Assembly: GCF_001187505.1 (NCBI RefSeq)
Contig: NZ_CP012150.1
Coordinates: 6,048,048 to 6,112,047, forward strand
Source: Mycolicibacterium goodii
GTDB lineage: Bacteria; Actinomycetota; Actinomycetes; Mycobacteriales; Mycobacteriaceae
Length of the DNA stretch: 64,000 nt
Direction of reading: 5' to 3'
Shown here: positions 25,646 to 34,581 of the stretch, one piece after another
How the letters are laid out: the number at the start of each line of letters is the position of its first letter
Position numbering within the stretch: the stretch's first letter is position 1
The notes under the pieces: model-generated
The model's database searches: none
What the model was told of the DNA's origin: nothing
The model's input: the letters and a program-made list of their open reading frames with translations, nothing else
Made by a program: the position numbers and the translations under genes

Positions 25646-27112
25646 TCACCCAGCTGCGTCTGCGGTGTCCCGATACGCCTCGAGCAGCCGCAACCAGACC
25701 TCACTGATCGTCGGGAAGCACGGCACGGCGTGCCACAGGCGGTCGATGGGCACCTCGGCGGCAACCGCGATGGTGGCCGAGTGCAGCATCTCCACCACAC
25801 CGGGGCCGACAAAGGTTGCGCCGAGGAGGCATTCGCGGTCGAGGTCGACGACGATACGCGCCCGGCCCGGGTAGCCGTCGGCGTAGAGATTCGCACCGGC
25901 CACGACGTCGCCGATGTTGACGTCGACCACCCGGATGCGGTGCCCGCGCCGACGCGCCTGCTCCGCGGTCAATCCGACGGAGCCGGCTTCGGGATCGGTG
26001 AAGAACGCCTGGGGTACCGCGGCGGTGTCCGCCGTGGCCACATGCGCCTGCCATGGCGCGGTGTCGAGCGTCTTTCCCTGTGCCCGAGCACCTATCACCG
26101 CCCCCGCCACACGTGCCTGGTACTTGCCCTGATGGGTGAGCAAGGCTCGGTGGTTCACATCGCCGAGTGCGTACAGCCACGGCTCGTCGACTCCCCGTAC
26201 GGCGCAGGTGTCGTCGACATCGAGCCAGCTGCCCGGAGCCAGACCCACTGTCTCCAAACCGATGTCGGTCGTGTTCGGTGTCCGGCCGGTCGCGAACAGC
26301 ACCTCGTCGACGACCACCTGAGTCCCGTCATCGAGGAACACCGTGACCGGCGCACCGGGGGTCGGGCGTTGCAACTCGGTGACCTCGACCCCCGTGCGCA
26401 CATCGACGCCGGCCTCGGTCAGACCCCGGCGGACATGGTCACCGACGAAGGTCTCCATTCTGGGCAGCAGCACGGGTGTCCGCACCAGAAGGGTCACCTC
26501 GGAGCCGAGACCGCGCCACGCGGTGGCCATCTCGACGCCGACCCCACCGCCGCCCACCACGGCCAGGCGAGCGGGCACCACGCTGGTGTCGGTCGCCCTG
26601 CGGTTGGTCCACGGCCTCGCCTCGGCCACCCCCGGCACATCCGGGATCGCGGCGGTGCTGCCCGTGCAGATGACCACCGCGTGCCGCGCGGTCAGACGGG
26701 TGGTGGCGTCGGTGCCGATCACGGTGACCCGGCGCGCCCCGTCGAGACGGGCGTCGCCTCGGATGAGGTCCACACCCCACCCGGTGACGGTCTGCACCTG
26801 GCCGGTGTCGTTCCAATCCGTCACATACCGGTTGCGCCGGGCGAACACGCCTTTCGGGTCGATGGGATCCGACACCGCCTCCCTGGCTCCGTCGATTCGG
26901 AGGGCATCGGCGATGGCGAGCACCGGACGCAACAGCGCCTTGCTGGGAACGCATCCCCAGTAGGAACATTCGCCGCCGACGAGTTCGCGCTCGATGACGG
27001 CCACGGTCAACCCGGCGGCGTGGGTGCGCGCCGCCACGGTCTGCCCGACGGGGCCCGCACCGAGCACGATCACGTCGTAGATGTTGTCGTTTGCAGTGGT
27101 TGGTGTACTCAC
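25646..27112 (-). CDS. Pyridine nucleotide-disulfide oxidoreductase family flavoprotein
   Basis: 488 residues. FAD motif VIVLGAGPVGQTVA (14-27), redox-active disulfide GGECSYWGCVPSK with Cys49 and Cys54, NAD(P) motif VVGGGGVGVEMA (about 187-198), ATGRTPN, and ALGDVNHRALLTHQ. It resembles mercuric reductase/dihydrolipoamide dehydrogenase, but at the C-terminus the base motif HPT..E reads CFPTISE (Phe466 instead of His), so disulfide exchange with an external thiol may differ. No N-terminal metal-binding domain. It is the last gene of a set with DUF427 and double-TetR proteins. Confidence 0.88.
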   Translation of the reverse strand: MSTPTTANDNIYDVIVLGAGPVGQTVAARTHAAGLTVAVIERELVGGECSYWGCVPSKALLRPVLAIADALRIDGAREAVSDPIDPKGVFARRNRYVTDWNDTGQVQTVTGWGVDLIRGDARLDGARRVTVIGTDATTRLTARHAVVICTGSTAAIPDVPGVAEARPWTNRRATDTSVVPARLAVVGGGGVGVEMATAWRGLGSEVTLLVRTPVLLPRMETFVGDHVRRGLTEAGVDVRTGVEVTELQRPTPGAPVTVFLDDGTQVVVDEVLFATGRTPNTTDIGLETVGLAPGSWLDVDDTCAVRGVDEPWLYALGDVNHRALLTHQGKYQARVAGAVIGARAQGKTLDTAPWQAHVATADTAAVPQAFFTDPEAGSVGLTAEQARRRGHRIRVVDVNIGDVVAGANLYADGYPGRARIVVDLDRECLLGATFVGPGVVEMLHSATIAVAAEVPIDRLWHAVPCFPTISEVWLRLLEAYRDTADAAG

Positions 27113-27122
27113 GTTCGGCCCT

Positions 27123-28013
27123 TCAGTCGGTCGATGTACGTCGATGTGGTTGCGGCCCGGTCAGCACCTCGTCAGGGTCCAGGCCTCGATCCAGTCCGTG
27201 CGGGACGACCGCATGCCCACGCTCTGGCCACAGCCGTGCACCGTCGAGGTAGATGTCGATCTTGTCGGGCTCGAACGAGATCAGGTCACGGACCCGCGCC
27301 ACCTCTGTCCACGCGTTCGGGTACGACCACGCCGCCCGACGGCGTCCGTTGATGTCGTAGTACACAGCGATGCCCTTGTAGGGACAGAAGGTGTTTCCCT
27401 CCACGGGTTTGAGGGCGGCCGAGTCGACGTCTTCGCGGGATACATACCAGCGTGGCGCGAACCCCGACTCGTAGAGGACCAGCGGCCGCTGTGTCTCGGC
27501 GATCACCTGATCACCATCGCGGACCAGCAGATGCCTTGATGTGGACCGGATGTCGATGCGGTGATACGCGTCCGCCGCATGACCGACGATCCGTTCGTCC
27601 TCTTCGTAGAACCCGTCCATGGCCCGCCATGCGAACGCGATGCGGCCGTCGAGGACCGCCGCGTGAGCAGGTAGCGCACTGTACGCCCAGGCGGCACGCC
27701 TGACATCGCGCTGCCCCGAGTGCGCGCTGAACCATCTCACCGGACCCAGCACGGCATGGTTGGTGACAACATCTTCTTCTGCCAGTGTGCCTTCGGAGAT
27801 GTCGCCCCTGGGAAAGTAGGCGACCGGGTACCGTCCGGGCTCATGCAGCAGCACCACGTCCTGACTGTCGCCAATCCAGTTGCCGCCCAGCCTGACTCGC
27901 ATTCGTCGCCGCAGAGGTTCGACGAACAACAACGGTTGCGGAATCGGCGACGGTGACAGGAAGTGTCCCACCGATCCCAGAGCCAGCGGCCCCTGCTGCC
28001 AAGCCAATCCCAT
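27123..28013 (-). CDS. Tandem DUF427-domain protein
   Basis: 296 residues with two DUF427 repeats: about 30-110 (MRVRLGGNWIGDSQDVVLLH, VAYFPRGDIS) and about 170-255 (LLVRDGDQVIAETQRPLVLY, RWYVSREDV, then CPYKGIAVYYDING). DUF427 is a small beta-rich domain of unknown function. ATG 28013 is chosen; an upstream ATG at 28115 would add an untypical 34-residue tail. The stop lies 10 bp before the reductase start, so the two are probably co-transcribed. Confidence 0.85.
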   Translation of the reverse strand: MGLAWQQGPLALGSVGHFLSPSPIPQPLLFVEPLRRRMRVRLGGNWIGDSQDVVLLHEPGRYPVAYFPRGDISEGTLAEEDVVTNHAVLGPVRWFSAHSGQRDVRRAAWAYSALPAHAAVLDGRIAFAWRAMDGFYEEDERIVGHAADAYHRIDIRSTSRHLLVRDGDQVIAETQRPLVLYESGFAPRWYVSREDVDSAALKPVEGNTFCPYKGIAVYYDINGRRRAAWSYPNAWTEVARVRDLISFEPDKIDIYLDGARLWPERGHAVVPHGLDRGLDPDEVLTGPQPHRRTSTD

Positions 28014-28095
28014 TGCGAGGTCCTCGGTTTCATCGAAGTTCGGCTGACACGCTCGACTGACAGGCGGGAGCGTCACCGTCGGGAGAGTCCGATAT

Positions 28096-28133
28096 TGGGC
28101 GGTATGCCCCACCATACTGGGCTATGCAGCCCA
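28096..28133. promoter_or_regulatory. Two tandem TGGGY-N6-RCCCA operator-like sites
   Basis: Site A (28096-28111): TGGGC-GGTATG-CCCCA. Site B (28118-28133): TGGGC-TATGCA-GCCCA, extended by an outer C/G pair to CTGGGCTATGCAGCCCAG. Centre-to-centre spacing is 22 bp, two helical turns, so proteins on both would face the same side. They lie upstream of the DUF427/reductase genes. Confidence 0.6.
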
Positions 28134-28217
28134 GAAAGTCCAGGGGTGTGCCCGCCGAAATCGCGGAAAAGATCCCCGCACCGGGGCACGGCGACGCCGA
28201 ACGGACGCCGAAAGCGA

Positions 28218-29537
28218 TCAGCGTCCGGCCGAACTCTTTGTTGCCACAGGCGCGAACGAAGCGACGTAATCGACCGAAGCACCGACGACGACGTCGAACG
28301 GCTCACGCGCGCCGATCGCGAACGCCAACATCGTGCCACCCTGATGCGCGGCCAGCAGCGCCACCGCGAGATGCCGGGGATCGGCGCCTTCGCCGAGTTC
28401 GCCCGCGCGGCGCATCCCGCTCAGCCCGGCCCGGAACAGCTGCAACCATCGGTCGTAGCCTGCGGCGAGGTCGTCGAGCACCTCACTTTGCTCGAGCAGC
28501 TCCCCGGTCAACGACCCGTACACGCAGCCGCCGCGCAGATATACCGGTTCCACCAGGTCGGCACAGGATTTCGCCCATTTCCGGAGCCCTTCGACGCTGT
28601 CGAGCCTGGCCAGCTCGGGCTGTCCGGTGACCTCGCTCGCGCGGGCGGCGATGACCTGCCGGATCAGGTCCCGCTTGTCGGTGAAATAGTGCGCCAACTG
28701 GGAACCGCTGACGCCGACGGTGCGGCGGACATCGTCGAGGCTGGTGCCTCCGACCCCGTTGTGGAACATCAGTTCGGCGGCGCCGTCGATGATGCGCGCC
28801 CGGGTGGCCAGGCCTTTGCGGGTGAAGCGCTGCGACGCCGGGTGGGCCGTCGGCGCGGGCGCGCGGCGGGCGCGGGTCCGGCGCGGCGGTCGCGGAGCAC
28901 GCTCGGCCGGATCGGCCGCGAAGAGGCGCAGATAGTTGACCACGAACCGCAGCGTGTTGCTCAGCGGCCACTCCTGGCGGTAGGCGTAGGTCAACATCCC
29001 GGCGCCCTGGTGGCCGGCGACCACGACGATCGCCAGATCGCGCGGACGCGCGGACGCCACGAGGACCCCGCGCTCGCGCATCTGCTCGAACACCCGTTGG
29101 AGCAGGCTGATCCATTCCTGGTAACCGGTCGCCAGTGTCCGACGCGTCTGCGGGTCGGACTTGACGAGTTGGCCGGCCAATGCGTGATAGGTCGGCGTTC
29201 CGGCGTAACCGATCTTGCGCAGGTATCCGATGTTGAGGTCGAGCCAACGCTCGAAGTCGTCGAAGGTCGACAGGCCACCGAGCGCAGGCTGGCGGTGGAA
29301 ATCCAGCACCACGTTCATCTGGCGTTCCAATACCGCCCTGATCAATGCCTGCCGGTCGGTGAAATAGTGGCTCAGTTGTGAACCACTGACCGAGGCGACC
29401 TGTCGCACGCGGTCGAGGCTGAAGCCGGACAACCCTTCGTCGAGAATCACCTGTGCAGCAGACCCCACGATGCGCTCGCGGGTGGCGCGCCCCTTGGCCG
29501 TGAATCCTGCGCCGCCGGAAGGGCCTGTCGTGACCAT
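28218..29537 (-). CDS. Double TetR regulator (two TetR units in one polypeptide)
   Basis: 439 residues formed by two full TetR modules. Unit 1 (about 12-215) has the helix-turn-helix RERIVGSAAQVILDEGLSGF, then VRQVASVSGSQLSHYFTD; unit 2 (about 240-435) repeats it as RARIIDGAAELMFHNGVGGT, then VRRTVGVSGSQLAHYFTD. The linker near 215-238 is Arg/Pro/Ala-rich. A normal TetR dimer has two such units, so this may be a single-chain dimer, or pair into a four-headed complex. Three sites of form TGGGY-N6-RCCCA flank the gene on both sides. Confidence 0.9.
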   Translation of the reverse strand: MVTTGPSGGAGFTAKGRATRERIVGSAAQVILDEGLSGFSLDRVRQVASVSGSQLSHYFTDRQALIRAVLERQMNVVLDFHRQPALGGLSTFDDFERWLDLNIGYLRKIGYAGTPTYHALAGQLVKSDPQTRRTLATGYQEWISLLQRVFEQMRERGVLVASARPRDLAIVVVAGHQGAGMLTYAYRQEWPLSNTLRFVVNYLRLFAADPAERAPRPPRRTRARRAPAPTAHPASQRFTRKGLATRARIIDGAAELMFHNGVGGTSLDDVRRTVGVSGSQLAHYFTDKRDLIRQVIAARASEVTGQPELARLDSVEGLRKWAKSCADLVEPVYLRGGCVYGSLTGELLEQSEVLDDLAAGYDRWLQLFRAGLSGMRRAGELGEGADPRHLAVALLAAHQGGTMLAFAIGAREPFDVVVGASVDYVASFAPVATKSSAGR

Positions 29538-29666
29538 TTGCCGAGAGTCTACCGTCCGACCGGGCCGAAAGCCTGCGGCCCGGTGCCATCCGGTTCACCC
29601 GCTGCCCTTGGGATTCCGGTCGCGCGACCTCAGCCCATTGACGGCCCTGATCCGCCGGGGCATCAT

Positions 29667-29682
29667 TGGGTTGCACCACCCA
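29667..29682. promoter_or_regulatory. Third TGGGY-N6-RCCCA site, upstream of the MOSC gene
   Basis: TGGGT-TGCACC-ACCCA, with the same arm length and spacing as the two sites at 28096-28133. It lies in the 218-bp gap between the divergent double-TetR gene and the MOSC-reductase gene, so the same regulator could govern both. Confidence 0.55.
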
Positions 29683-29755
29683 GACCGCCTCGATGTGACG
29701 TTGCCCGTTCACATCCGGCCGGGCACGGCTGCTGTGGCCGGCCAGAAGGAGCAGC

Positions 29756-31432
29756 ATGGCGACGCTGCTGTCGGTGAATGTCGGCAGACCCAAGGACGTG
29801 GGTTGGAACGGGCAGACCGTCCGGACCGGCATCTACAAGGCGCCGGTGGACGGACCCGTTCGGGTCCGTCGCCTCAACCTCGACGGCGATGGGCAGGGCG
29901 ACCTCGCCGGCCACGGCGGCGAGAACCGCGCGGTGCTCGTCTACCAGATCGAGTCGTACCACCACTGGCGTCGCCACCTCGGTCGAGATGATCTGGCGGC
30001 CGGGAACTTCGGTGAGAACTTCACCGTGTCCGGCCTGCCAGATGACAGTGTGTGCATCGGAGACCGATACCGGATCGGCAGCGCCGAATTCGAGGTCACC
30101 CAGCCGCGGGTCACCTGTTTTCGGGTGGGGATGCGACTGGGCGTGCCGAACATGCCCAGCCTGCTGGTCGCCCATCGCCGACCCGGCTTCTACTTGCGGG
30201 TGATCACCGAAGGTCACGTGTGCGCCGGAGATCCGATCGAGTTGACTCGACGAGGCAAACACCGACTCTCGGTCTCGACCGTCGATGCCCTGCTCTACCT
30301 GCCCAATCCGGACGTCGCGCGGATGCAGCAGGCCGCGGATCTGACCGCCCTCAGCCCGGGATGGGCCGAATCGTTCCGAGAACGACTGGCGGGAAGAGCA
30401 GATGCGAAACCGGCGGCATGGGTGGGTTTTCGCACCATGCGCATCGACGCAATCCGTCGCGAGACAACGGATGTGACGTCGTTCGAGTTGACCGGGGCCG
30501 AACCCCTGCCGCGGCCGCTGCCCGGCCAGTATGTGACCGTGCGCATCTGCGACGCCGGTGAACCCGCACCACTTCGGAGCTACTCGTTGTCCGGAGTGCC
30601 CTCGACCCGTCGCTGGCGGATCAGCGTCAAACGCGAGGCCGGCGGCCTGGTCAGCCGATGGCTGCATGCGCATGCCCGCGTCGGCACGCGCGTCGAGATC
30701 GGCGCGCCGCGAGGAGAATTCTGTCTTGCCGAGGGGCAGGAACCCGTGCTGCTGTTGTCGGCGGGCATAGGCATCACCCCGCTGCTGGCCATGCTGCACC
30801 AGCTCGCCGCGACGGCGGCCACCAGACGCATCGTCTGGGTCCACACCGGCCGGGACAGATCGTCCGATCCGTTCCGCGAAGAGGTGCATTCACTTCTCGC
30901 GGGTCTCCCGCACGCCGAGCGCCATGATCTCCACACCGCCCCGCCGGGCCGGCGCACGGACGGTTCGGACATCGCCGCACTCGCCCTTCCCGCCGATACC
31001 ACGGCTTATGTCTGCGGCCCCACCGGTTTCATGAATGACATGACCGCAGCCCTGTCCGCGGTCGGGATTCGACGCGTGCACACGGAGATGTTCAGCGCGC
31101 GCTCGGCGGTGAACCCCGGTTCGGTGCCGACATCGTCACGGCGCGCTCCGCATCCGCCCCCGGGCGAGCCCGGCACCGGCCCGATGGTGACCTTCTCGCG
31201 TGTCGGTCTCAGCGTGCGGTGGTCGGCACCGCACCTGAACCTGCTCGCGCTGGCCGAGGCCTGCGATGTGCCGACCCGCTACTCCTGCCGCAGCGGCGTG
31301 TGCCACATGTGCGAAACCGACCTCATCACAGGCGAAGTCGATTACGTCACCGAGCCGCTCGACCCGCCCGGGCCTCGGTCGGCACTGATCTGCTGCGCCA
31401 CTCCGCGCACCGATCTCGTGCTCGACATGTGA
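29756..31432 (+). CDS. MOSC - flavin reductase - [2Fe-2S] ferredoxin fusion protein
   Basis: 558 residues. Residues 1-165 form a MOSC domain (VYQIESYHHWR, NFGENFTVSG, Cys121 in PRVTCFRVGMRLG) with a YiiM-like 3-alpha segment to about 215. Residues 225-330 are a ferredoxin-reductase FAD domain (RSYSLSG), 330-430 its NAD(P) domain (AGIGITPLLAML, CGPTGFM), and 475-558 a plant-type ferredoxin with Cys511, Cys516, Cys519 and Cys546/547. MOSC proteins handle molybdenum cofactor or reduce N-hydroxylated compounds, and this layout supplies electrons from NAD(P)H in one chain. Soluble. Confidence 0.92.
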   Translation: MATLLSVNVGRPKDVGWNGQTVRTGIYKAPVDGPVRVRRLNLDGDGQGDLAGHGGENRAVLVYQIESYHHWRRHLGRDDLAAGNFGENFTVSGLPDDSVCIGDRYRIGSAEFEVTQPRVTCFRVGMRLGVPNMPSLLVAHRRPGFYLRVITEGHVCAGDPIELTRRGKHRLSVSTVDALLYLPNPDVARMQQAADLTALSPGWAESFRERLAGRADAKPAAWVGFRTMRIDAIRRETTDVTSFELTGAEPLPRPLPGQYVTVRICDAGEPAPLRSYSLSGVPSTRRWRISVKREAGGLVSRWLHAHARVGTRVEIGAPRGEFCLAEGQEPVLLLSAGIGITPLLAMLHQLAATAATRRIVWVHTGRDRSSDPFREEVHSLLAGLPHAERHDLHTAPPGRRTDGSDIAALALPADTTAYVCGPTGFMNDMTAALSAVGIRRVHTEMFSARSAVNPGSVPTSSRRAPHPPPGEPGTGPMVTFSRVGLSVRWSAPHLNLLALAEACDVPTRYSCRSGVCHMCETDLITGEVDYVTEPLDPPGPRSALICCATPRTDLVLDM

Positions 31433-31665
31433 ACGGGTGGATCGGGCGCGCACATCCACCGTGCCTTCCGATCGTGCTTGCCGGACTGGCCCGCGATCAG
31501 GACCGCCCAGCCGCGATCGGATCGGCCACCGAATTGGCATCACCGTGCGCCGATCTCTACCCGCAGGTCAGACCCCATTGGACAGTAGAACCACCGGCAG
31601 CCGGGATTACCCGGCCACCGGCATGCGTTGCCCGATGAGACCGCGACTGAAAGTGAGCACCGACC
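31433..31665. other. Intergenic region before the monooxygenase pair
   Basis: 233 bp without a convincing gene. A short GC-rich dyad around CCGGCAGCCGGG/CCCGGCCACCGG (31590-31622) could form a hairpin. No clear promoter motif is visible. Confidence 0.3.
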
Positions 31666-32853
31666 GTGGCTACTCCTTCGGATCCTGCGCATCAGCCCCG
31701 CCTGGCCCACTTGGCTGTAGCCCTCGACGGCACCGGCTGGCATCCCGCGTCGTGGCGCGAACCCGACGCCCGGCCCGCCGAGGTGCTGCGCGCGGGGTAC
31801 TGGACGGATCTGATCGGTGAGGCGGAGCGGGCACTGATCGACTTCGTCACCATCGAAGACGGCTTCACGCTGCAGTCCGACCATCCGTGGCGCCCCGACG
31901 ACCGCACCGACCGGCTGCGCGGGCGGCTTGACGCGGTGCTCATCGCGGCCCGCGTCGCACCCACCACCCGCCACATCGGTCTGGTGCCGACCGCGATCAC
32001 CACACACACCGAGCCGTTCCACATCTCCAAGGCCATCGCCACCCTCGATTACGTCAGCACCGGGCGGGCCGGGGTCCGGGTCCAGGTGTCGTCGCGCCGC
32101 GACGCCGCGGCACACGTCGGCCGCCGTCGGCTGCCCGAGGACCGGGCGGCGCTGGTGACCGAACTGTTCGGCGAGGCCGCGGACCATGTCGAGGTGCTCC
32201 GCCGGCTGTGGGACAGCTGGGAGGACGACGCCGAGATCCGCGATGTCGCCACGGGCCGTTTCATCGACAGCAACAAGCTGCACTACATCGACTTCACCGG
32301 CCCCCATTTCTCGGTCAAGGGCCCGTCGATCACGCCCAGGCCGCCGCAGGGCCAACCGATCGTAGCCGCGCTCGGCCACGTGGACGCCGCCTACGAGCTG
32401 ATCGCCACCAGTGCCGACGTCGGCTTCGTCACGCCGCACAGCGCCGAGGAGGTCACCTCGCTGGTCGAGACGATCGCGGCACACCGCCCCGCCGATGCCG
32501 ACCCGGTCCGGGTGTTCGCCGACGTGGTCGTGTTCCTCGACGACACGGCCGCCGCCGCCCGGGACCGGTGGGCCCGGCTCGACGAGGTGGCCGGCGCCGA
32601 ATACCTCAGCGACGCCGAGATCTTCGCCGGGACACCGGCGCAACTGGCCGATCTGGTGCAGCAATGGCACGCCGCCGGTGCGAGCGGGCTGCGGTTGCGT
32701 CCGGCGACACTCCCCCACGACCTGCGCCAGATCACCGACGGGCTGGTGCCGGAACTGCAGCGGCGCGGCGCCTTCCGCGACGGCTACCACGCCACCACGC
32801 TGCGCGGCCTGCTCGGCCTACCGCGACCCGCCAACCGTTATGCGACCGCTTGA
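31666..32853 (+). CDS. Luciferase-like (LLM) flavin monooxygenase
   Basis: 395 residues, bacterial-luciferase-like TIM barrel that oxidises a substrate with reduced FMN and O2. Features are AHLAVALDGTGWHP at the N-terminus, FVTIEDGFTLQ, GLVPTAITTHTEPFHISKAI and RAGVRVQVSSRRDAA. The 16-bp gap to the next monooxygenase suggests a two-oxygenase operon, as in sulfonate, sulfone or nitrilotriacetate pathways. GTG 31666 starts the protein; the ribosome site is weak. No flavin reductase gene lies beside it. Confidence 0.88.
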   Translation: MATPSDPAHQPRLAHLAVALDGTGWHPASWREPDARPAEVLRAGYWTDLIGEAERALIDFVTIEDGFTLQSDHPWRPDDRTDRLRGRLDAVLIAARVAPTTRHIGLVPTAITTHTEPFHISKAIATLDYVSTGRAGVRVQVSSRRDAAAHVGRRRLPEDRAALVTELFGEAADHVEVLRRLWDSWEDDAEIRDVATGRFIDSNKLHYIDFTGPHFSVKGPSITPRPPQGQPIVAALGHVDAAYELIATSADVGFVTPHSAEEVTSLVETIAAHRPADADPVRVFADVVVFLDDTAAAARDRWARLDEVAGAEYLSDAEIFAGTPAQLADLVQQWHAAGASGLRLRPATLPHDLRQITDGLVPELQRRGAFRDGYHATTLRGLLGLPRPANRYATA

Positions 32854-32869
32854 CAACCGAGGACATCCG

Positions 32870-34246
32870 ATGAGCAAGCCGATCAAGCAGATTCACCTCG
32901 CCGCGCACTTCCCCGGCGTCAACAACACCACGGTGTGGAGCGATCCCGCGTCGGGCAGCCACATCGACTTCGCGTCGTTCGTGCACTTCGCCCAGACCGC
33001 GGAACGCGGCAAGTTCGACTTCATGTTCCTCGCCGAGGGCCTGCGCCTGCGCGAACAGAACGGGCGCATCTACGATCTCGACGTCGTCGGCCGCCCCGAC
33101 ACGTTCACGGTGCTCGCCGCGCTCGCCGCGGTCACCGACCGCCTCGGGCTGACCGGCACGATCAACTCGACGTTCAACGAACCCTACGAGGTGGCACGGC
33201 AATTCGCCTCCCTCGACCACCTCTCCGACGGCCGGGCCGCCTGGAACGTCGTCACCTCATGGGATGCGTTCACCGGCGAGAATTTCCGCCGCGGCGGGTT
33301 CCTGCCGGAGAGCCAGCGGTACGAGCGCGCCGAGAGCTTCCTGGCCGCCGCGCACACCCTGTTCGACTCGTGGCGCGGTGACGAGATCATCGCCGACAAG
33401 GACAGCGGGGTGTTCCTGTCCGCTCCCCACGCCGGTCAATTCTCCTACCGGGACGCTCATTTCGACATCAGTGGCCGGTTCAACGTGCCGCGCAGCCCGC
33501 AGGGCCGGCCGGTGATCTTCCAGGCCGGCGACTCCGATCACGGCCGCGAGTTCGCCGCGGCGGCCGCCGACGCGATCTTCTCCCGGCACGGCACGCTGGA
33601 GGCCGGTCAGCAGTTCTTCGCCGACGTCAAGGGCCGGCTCGCCAAATACCGACGCCGTCACTCCGATCTGCTGATCCTGCCCGCCGCGACCTTCGTGCTC
33701 GGGGACACCGACGCCGAGGCCGCCGACATCGCCCACGAGGTCCGCCTCGCGCAGGTCTCACCGGCGACGGCGATCAAGTTCCTCGAACAGCTGTGGAACC
33801 GCGACCTTTCCGATCATGACCCGGACGGGCCGCTGCCCGCGGTGGATCCCGTGGTCGGCGAGAACACCATCGCGAAGGGCCGCGCGAGCGTGCGCATGTA
33901 CCGCGATCCGATCGCCACGGCCAACGAGTGGCGCGCCAAGGCCGAGGCCGAGAAGCTGACCACCCGCGAACTGATCGTCGAGGTCACCGGGCGGCAGAAC
34001 TTCATCGGGTCGCCCGCCACGATCGCCGAGCAGATCAACCATCTGGTGCAGTCCGATGCCAGCGACGGGTTCATCCTGGTGCCCCACGTGACGCCGGGCG
34101 GGCTCGACCCGTTCGTCGACAAGGTGGTGCCGCTGCTGCAGGAACGCGGCGTGTTCCGCAGTGACTACACCGGGACGACGCTGCGTGACCATCTCGGCCT
34201 GGCGCTGCCCGCCCCGCGGGCCGAACCCGCCGCAGCGACCGGCTGA
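32870..34246 (+). CDS. NtaA/SnaA/DszA-type FMN-dependent monooxygenase
   Basis: 458 residues. The N-terminus KQIHLAAHFPGVNNTTVW and blocks FDFMFLAEGLRLRE, SDGRAAWNVVTSWDAFTGEN, QAGDSDHGREFAA and FIGSPATIAEQI are diagnostic of the NtaA/DszA group, which oxidises aminopolycarboxylates, sulfones or related organosulfur compounds using FMNH2 from a separate reductase. ATG 32870 follows a GAGGA site. It is co-transcribed with the preceding LLM gene; the substrate is not determinable. Confidence 0.92.
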   Translation: MSKPIKQIHLAAHFPGVNNTTVWSDPASGSHIDFASFVHFAQTAERGKFDFMFLAEGLRLREQNGRIYDLDVVGRPDTFTVLAALAAVTDRLGLTGTINSTFNEPYEVARQFASLDHLSDGRAAWNVVTSWDAFTGENFRRGGFLPESQRYERAESFLAAAHTLFDSWRGDEIIADKDSGVFLSAPHAGQFSYRDAHFDISGRFNVPRSPQGRPVIFQAGDSDHGREFAAAAADAIFSRHGTLEAGQQFFADVKGRLAKYRRRHSDLLILPAATFVLGDTDAEAADIAHEVRLAQVSPATAIKFLEQLWNRDLSDHDPDGPLPAVDPVVGENTIAKGRASVRMYRDPIATANEWRAKAEAEKLTTRELIVEVTGRQNFIGSPATIAEQINHLVQSDASDGFILVPHVTPGGLDPFVDKVVPLLQERGVFRSDYTGTTLRDHLGLALPAPRAEPAAATG

Positions 34247-34251
34247 TCTGC

Positions 34252-34557
34252 CTACTGCTGCGGGTCGCGGGGCTCGTCAGGCGGCTTCCATTCCCAACTC
34301 GCGCCGGCGGTGAGGGTGCCCGGTTCGAGTTCGGTGCGCCCGGCGTCGCGCACGTGCACCGTCTGCTCGAGGATCTCGTGCGGCTTGCCCCCGATCACGA
34401 TGACCGGATGGTCGTACTCGATGCCGTAGAGCTTGAGCGCCGCGTGGACGGCGTGCGCGGCGGCCTTGCCGCGGGACATCTTCGCGTTGGTGTTGATCCT
34501 GATGACAAGCCGCTTCTCCCCGCCGGAAGCGGCCCCGTCAAGCTCATCGGCATCCAT
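34252..34557 (-). CDS. Small PTH2-family protein (peptidyl-tRNA hydrolase 2-like)
   Basis: 101 residues. RLVIRINTNAKMSRGKAAAH, followed by AVHAALKLYG, matches the Lys-rich N-terminal core of the PTH2 fold, with VIVIGGKPHEILEQT as the central strand-helix. Canonical PTH2 enzymes release tRNA from peptidyl-tRNA, but bacteria already carry the unrelated Pth, and this protein lacks the usual C-terminal part, so its role is open. It is convergent with the monooxygenase operon (5-bp gap) and 24 bp downstream of helR on the same strand. Confidence 0.8.
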   Translation of the reverse strand: MDADELDGAASGGEKRLVIRINTNAKMSRGKAAAHAVHAALKLYGIEYDHPVIVIGGKPHEILEQTVHVRDAGRTELEPGTLTAGASWEWKPPDEPRDPQQ

Positions 34558-34581
34558 GCCACGAGACTAGATGCCTGCCGT

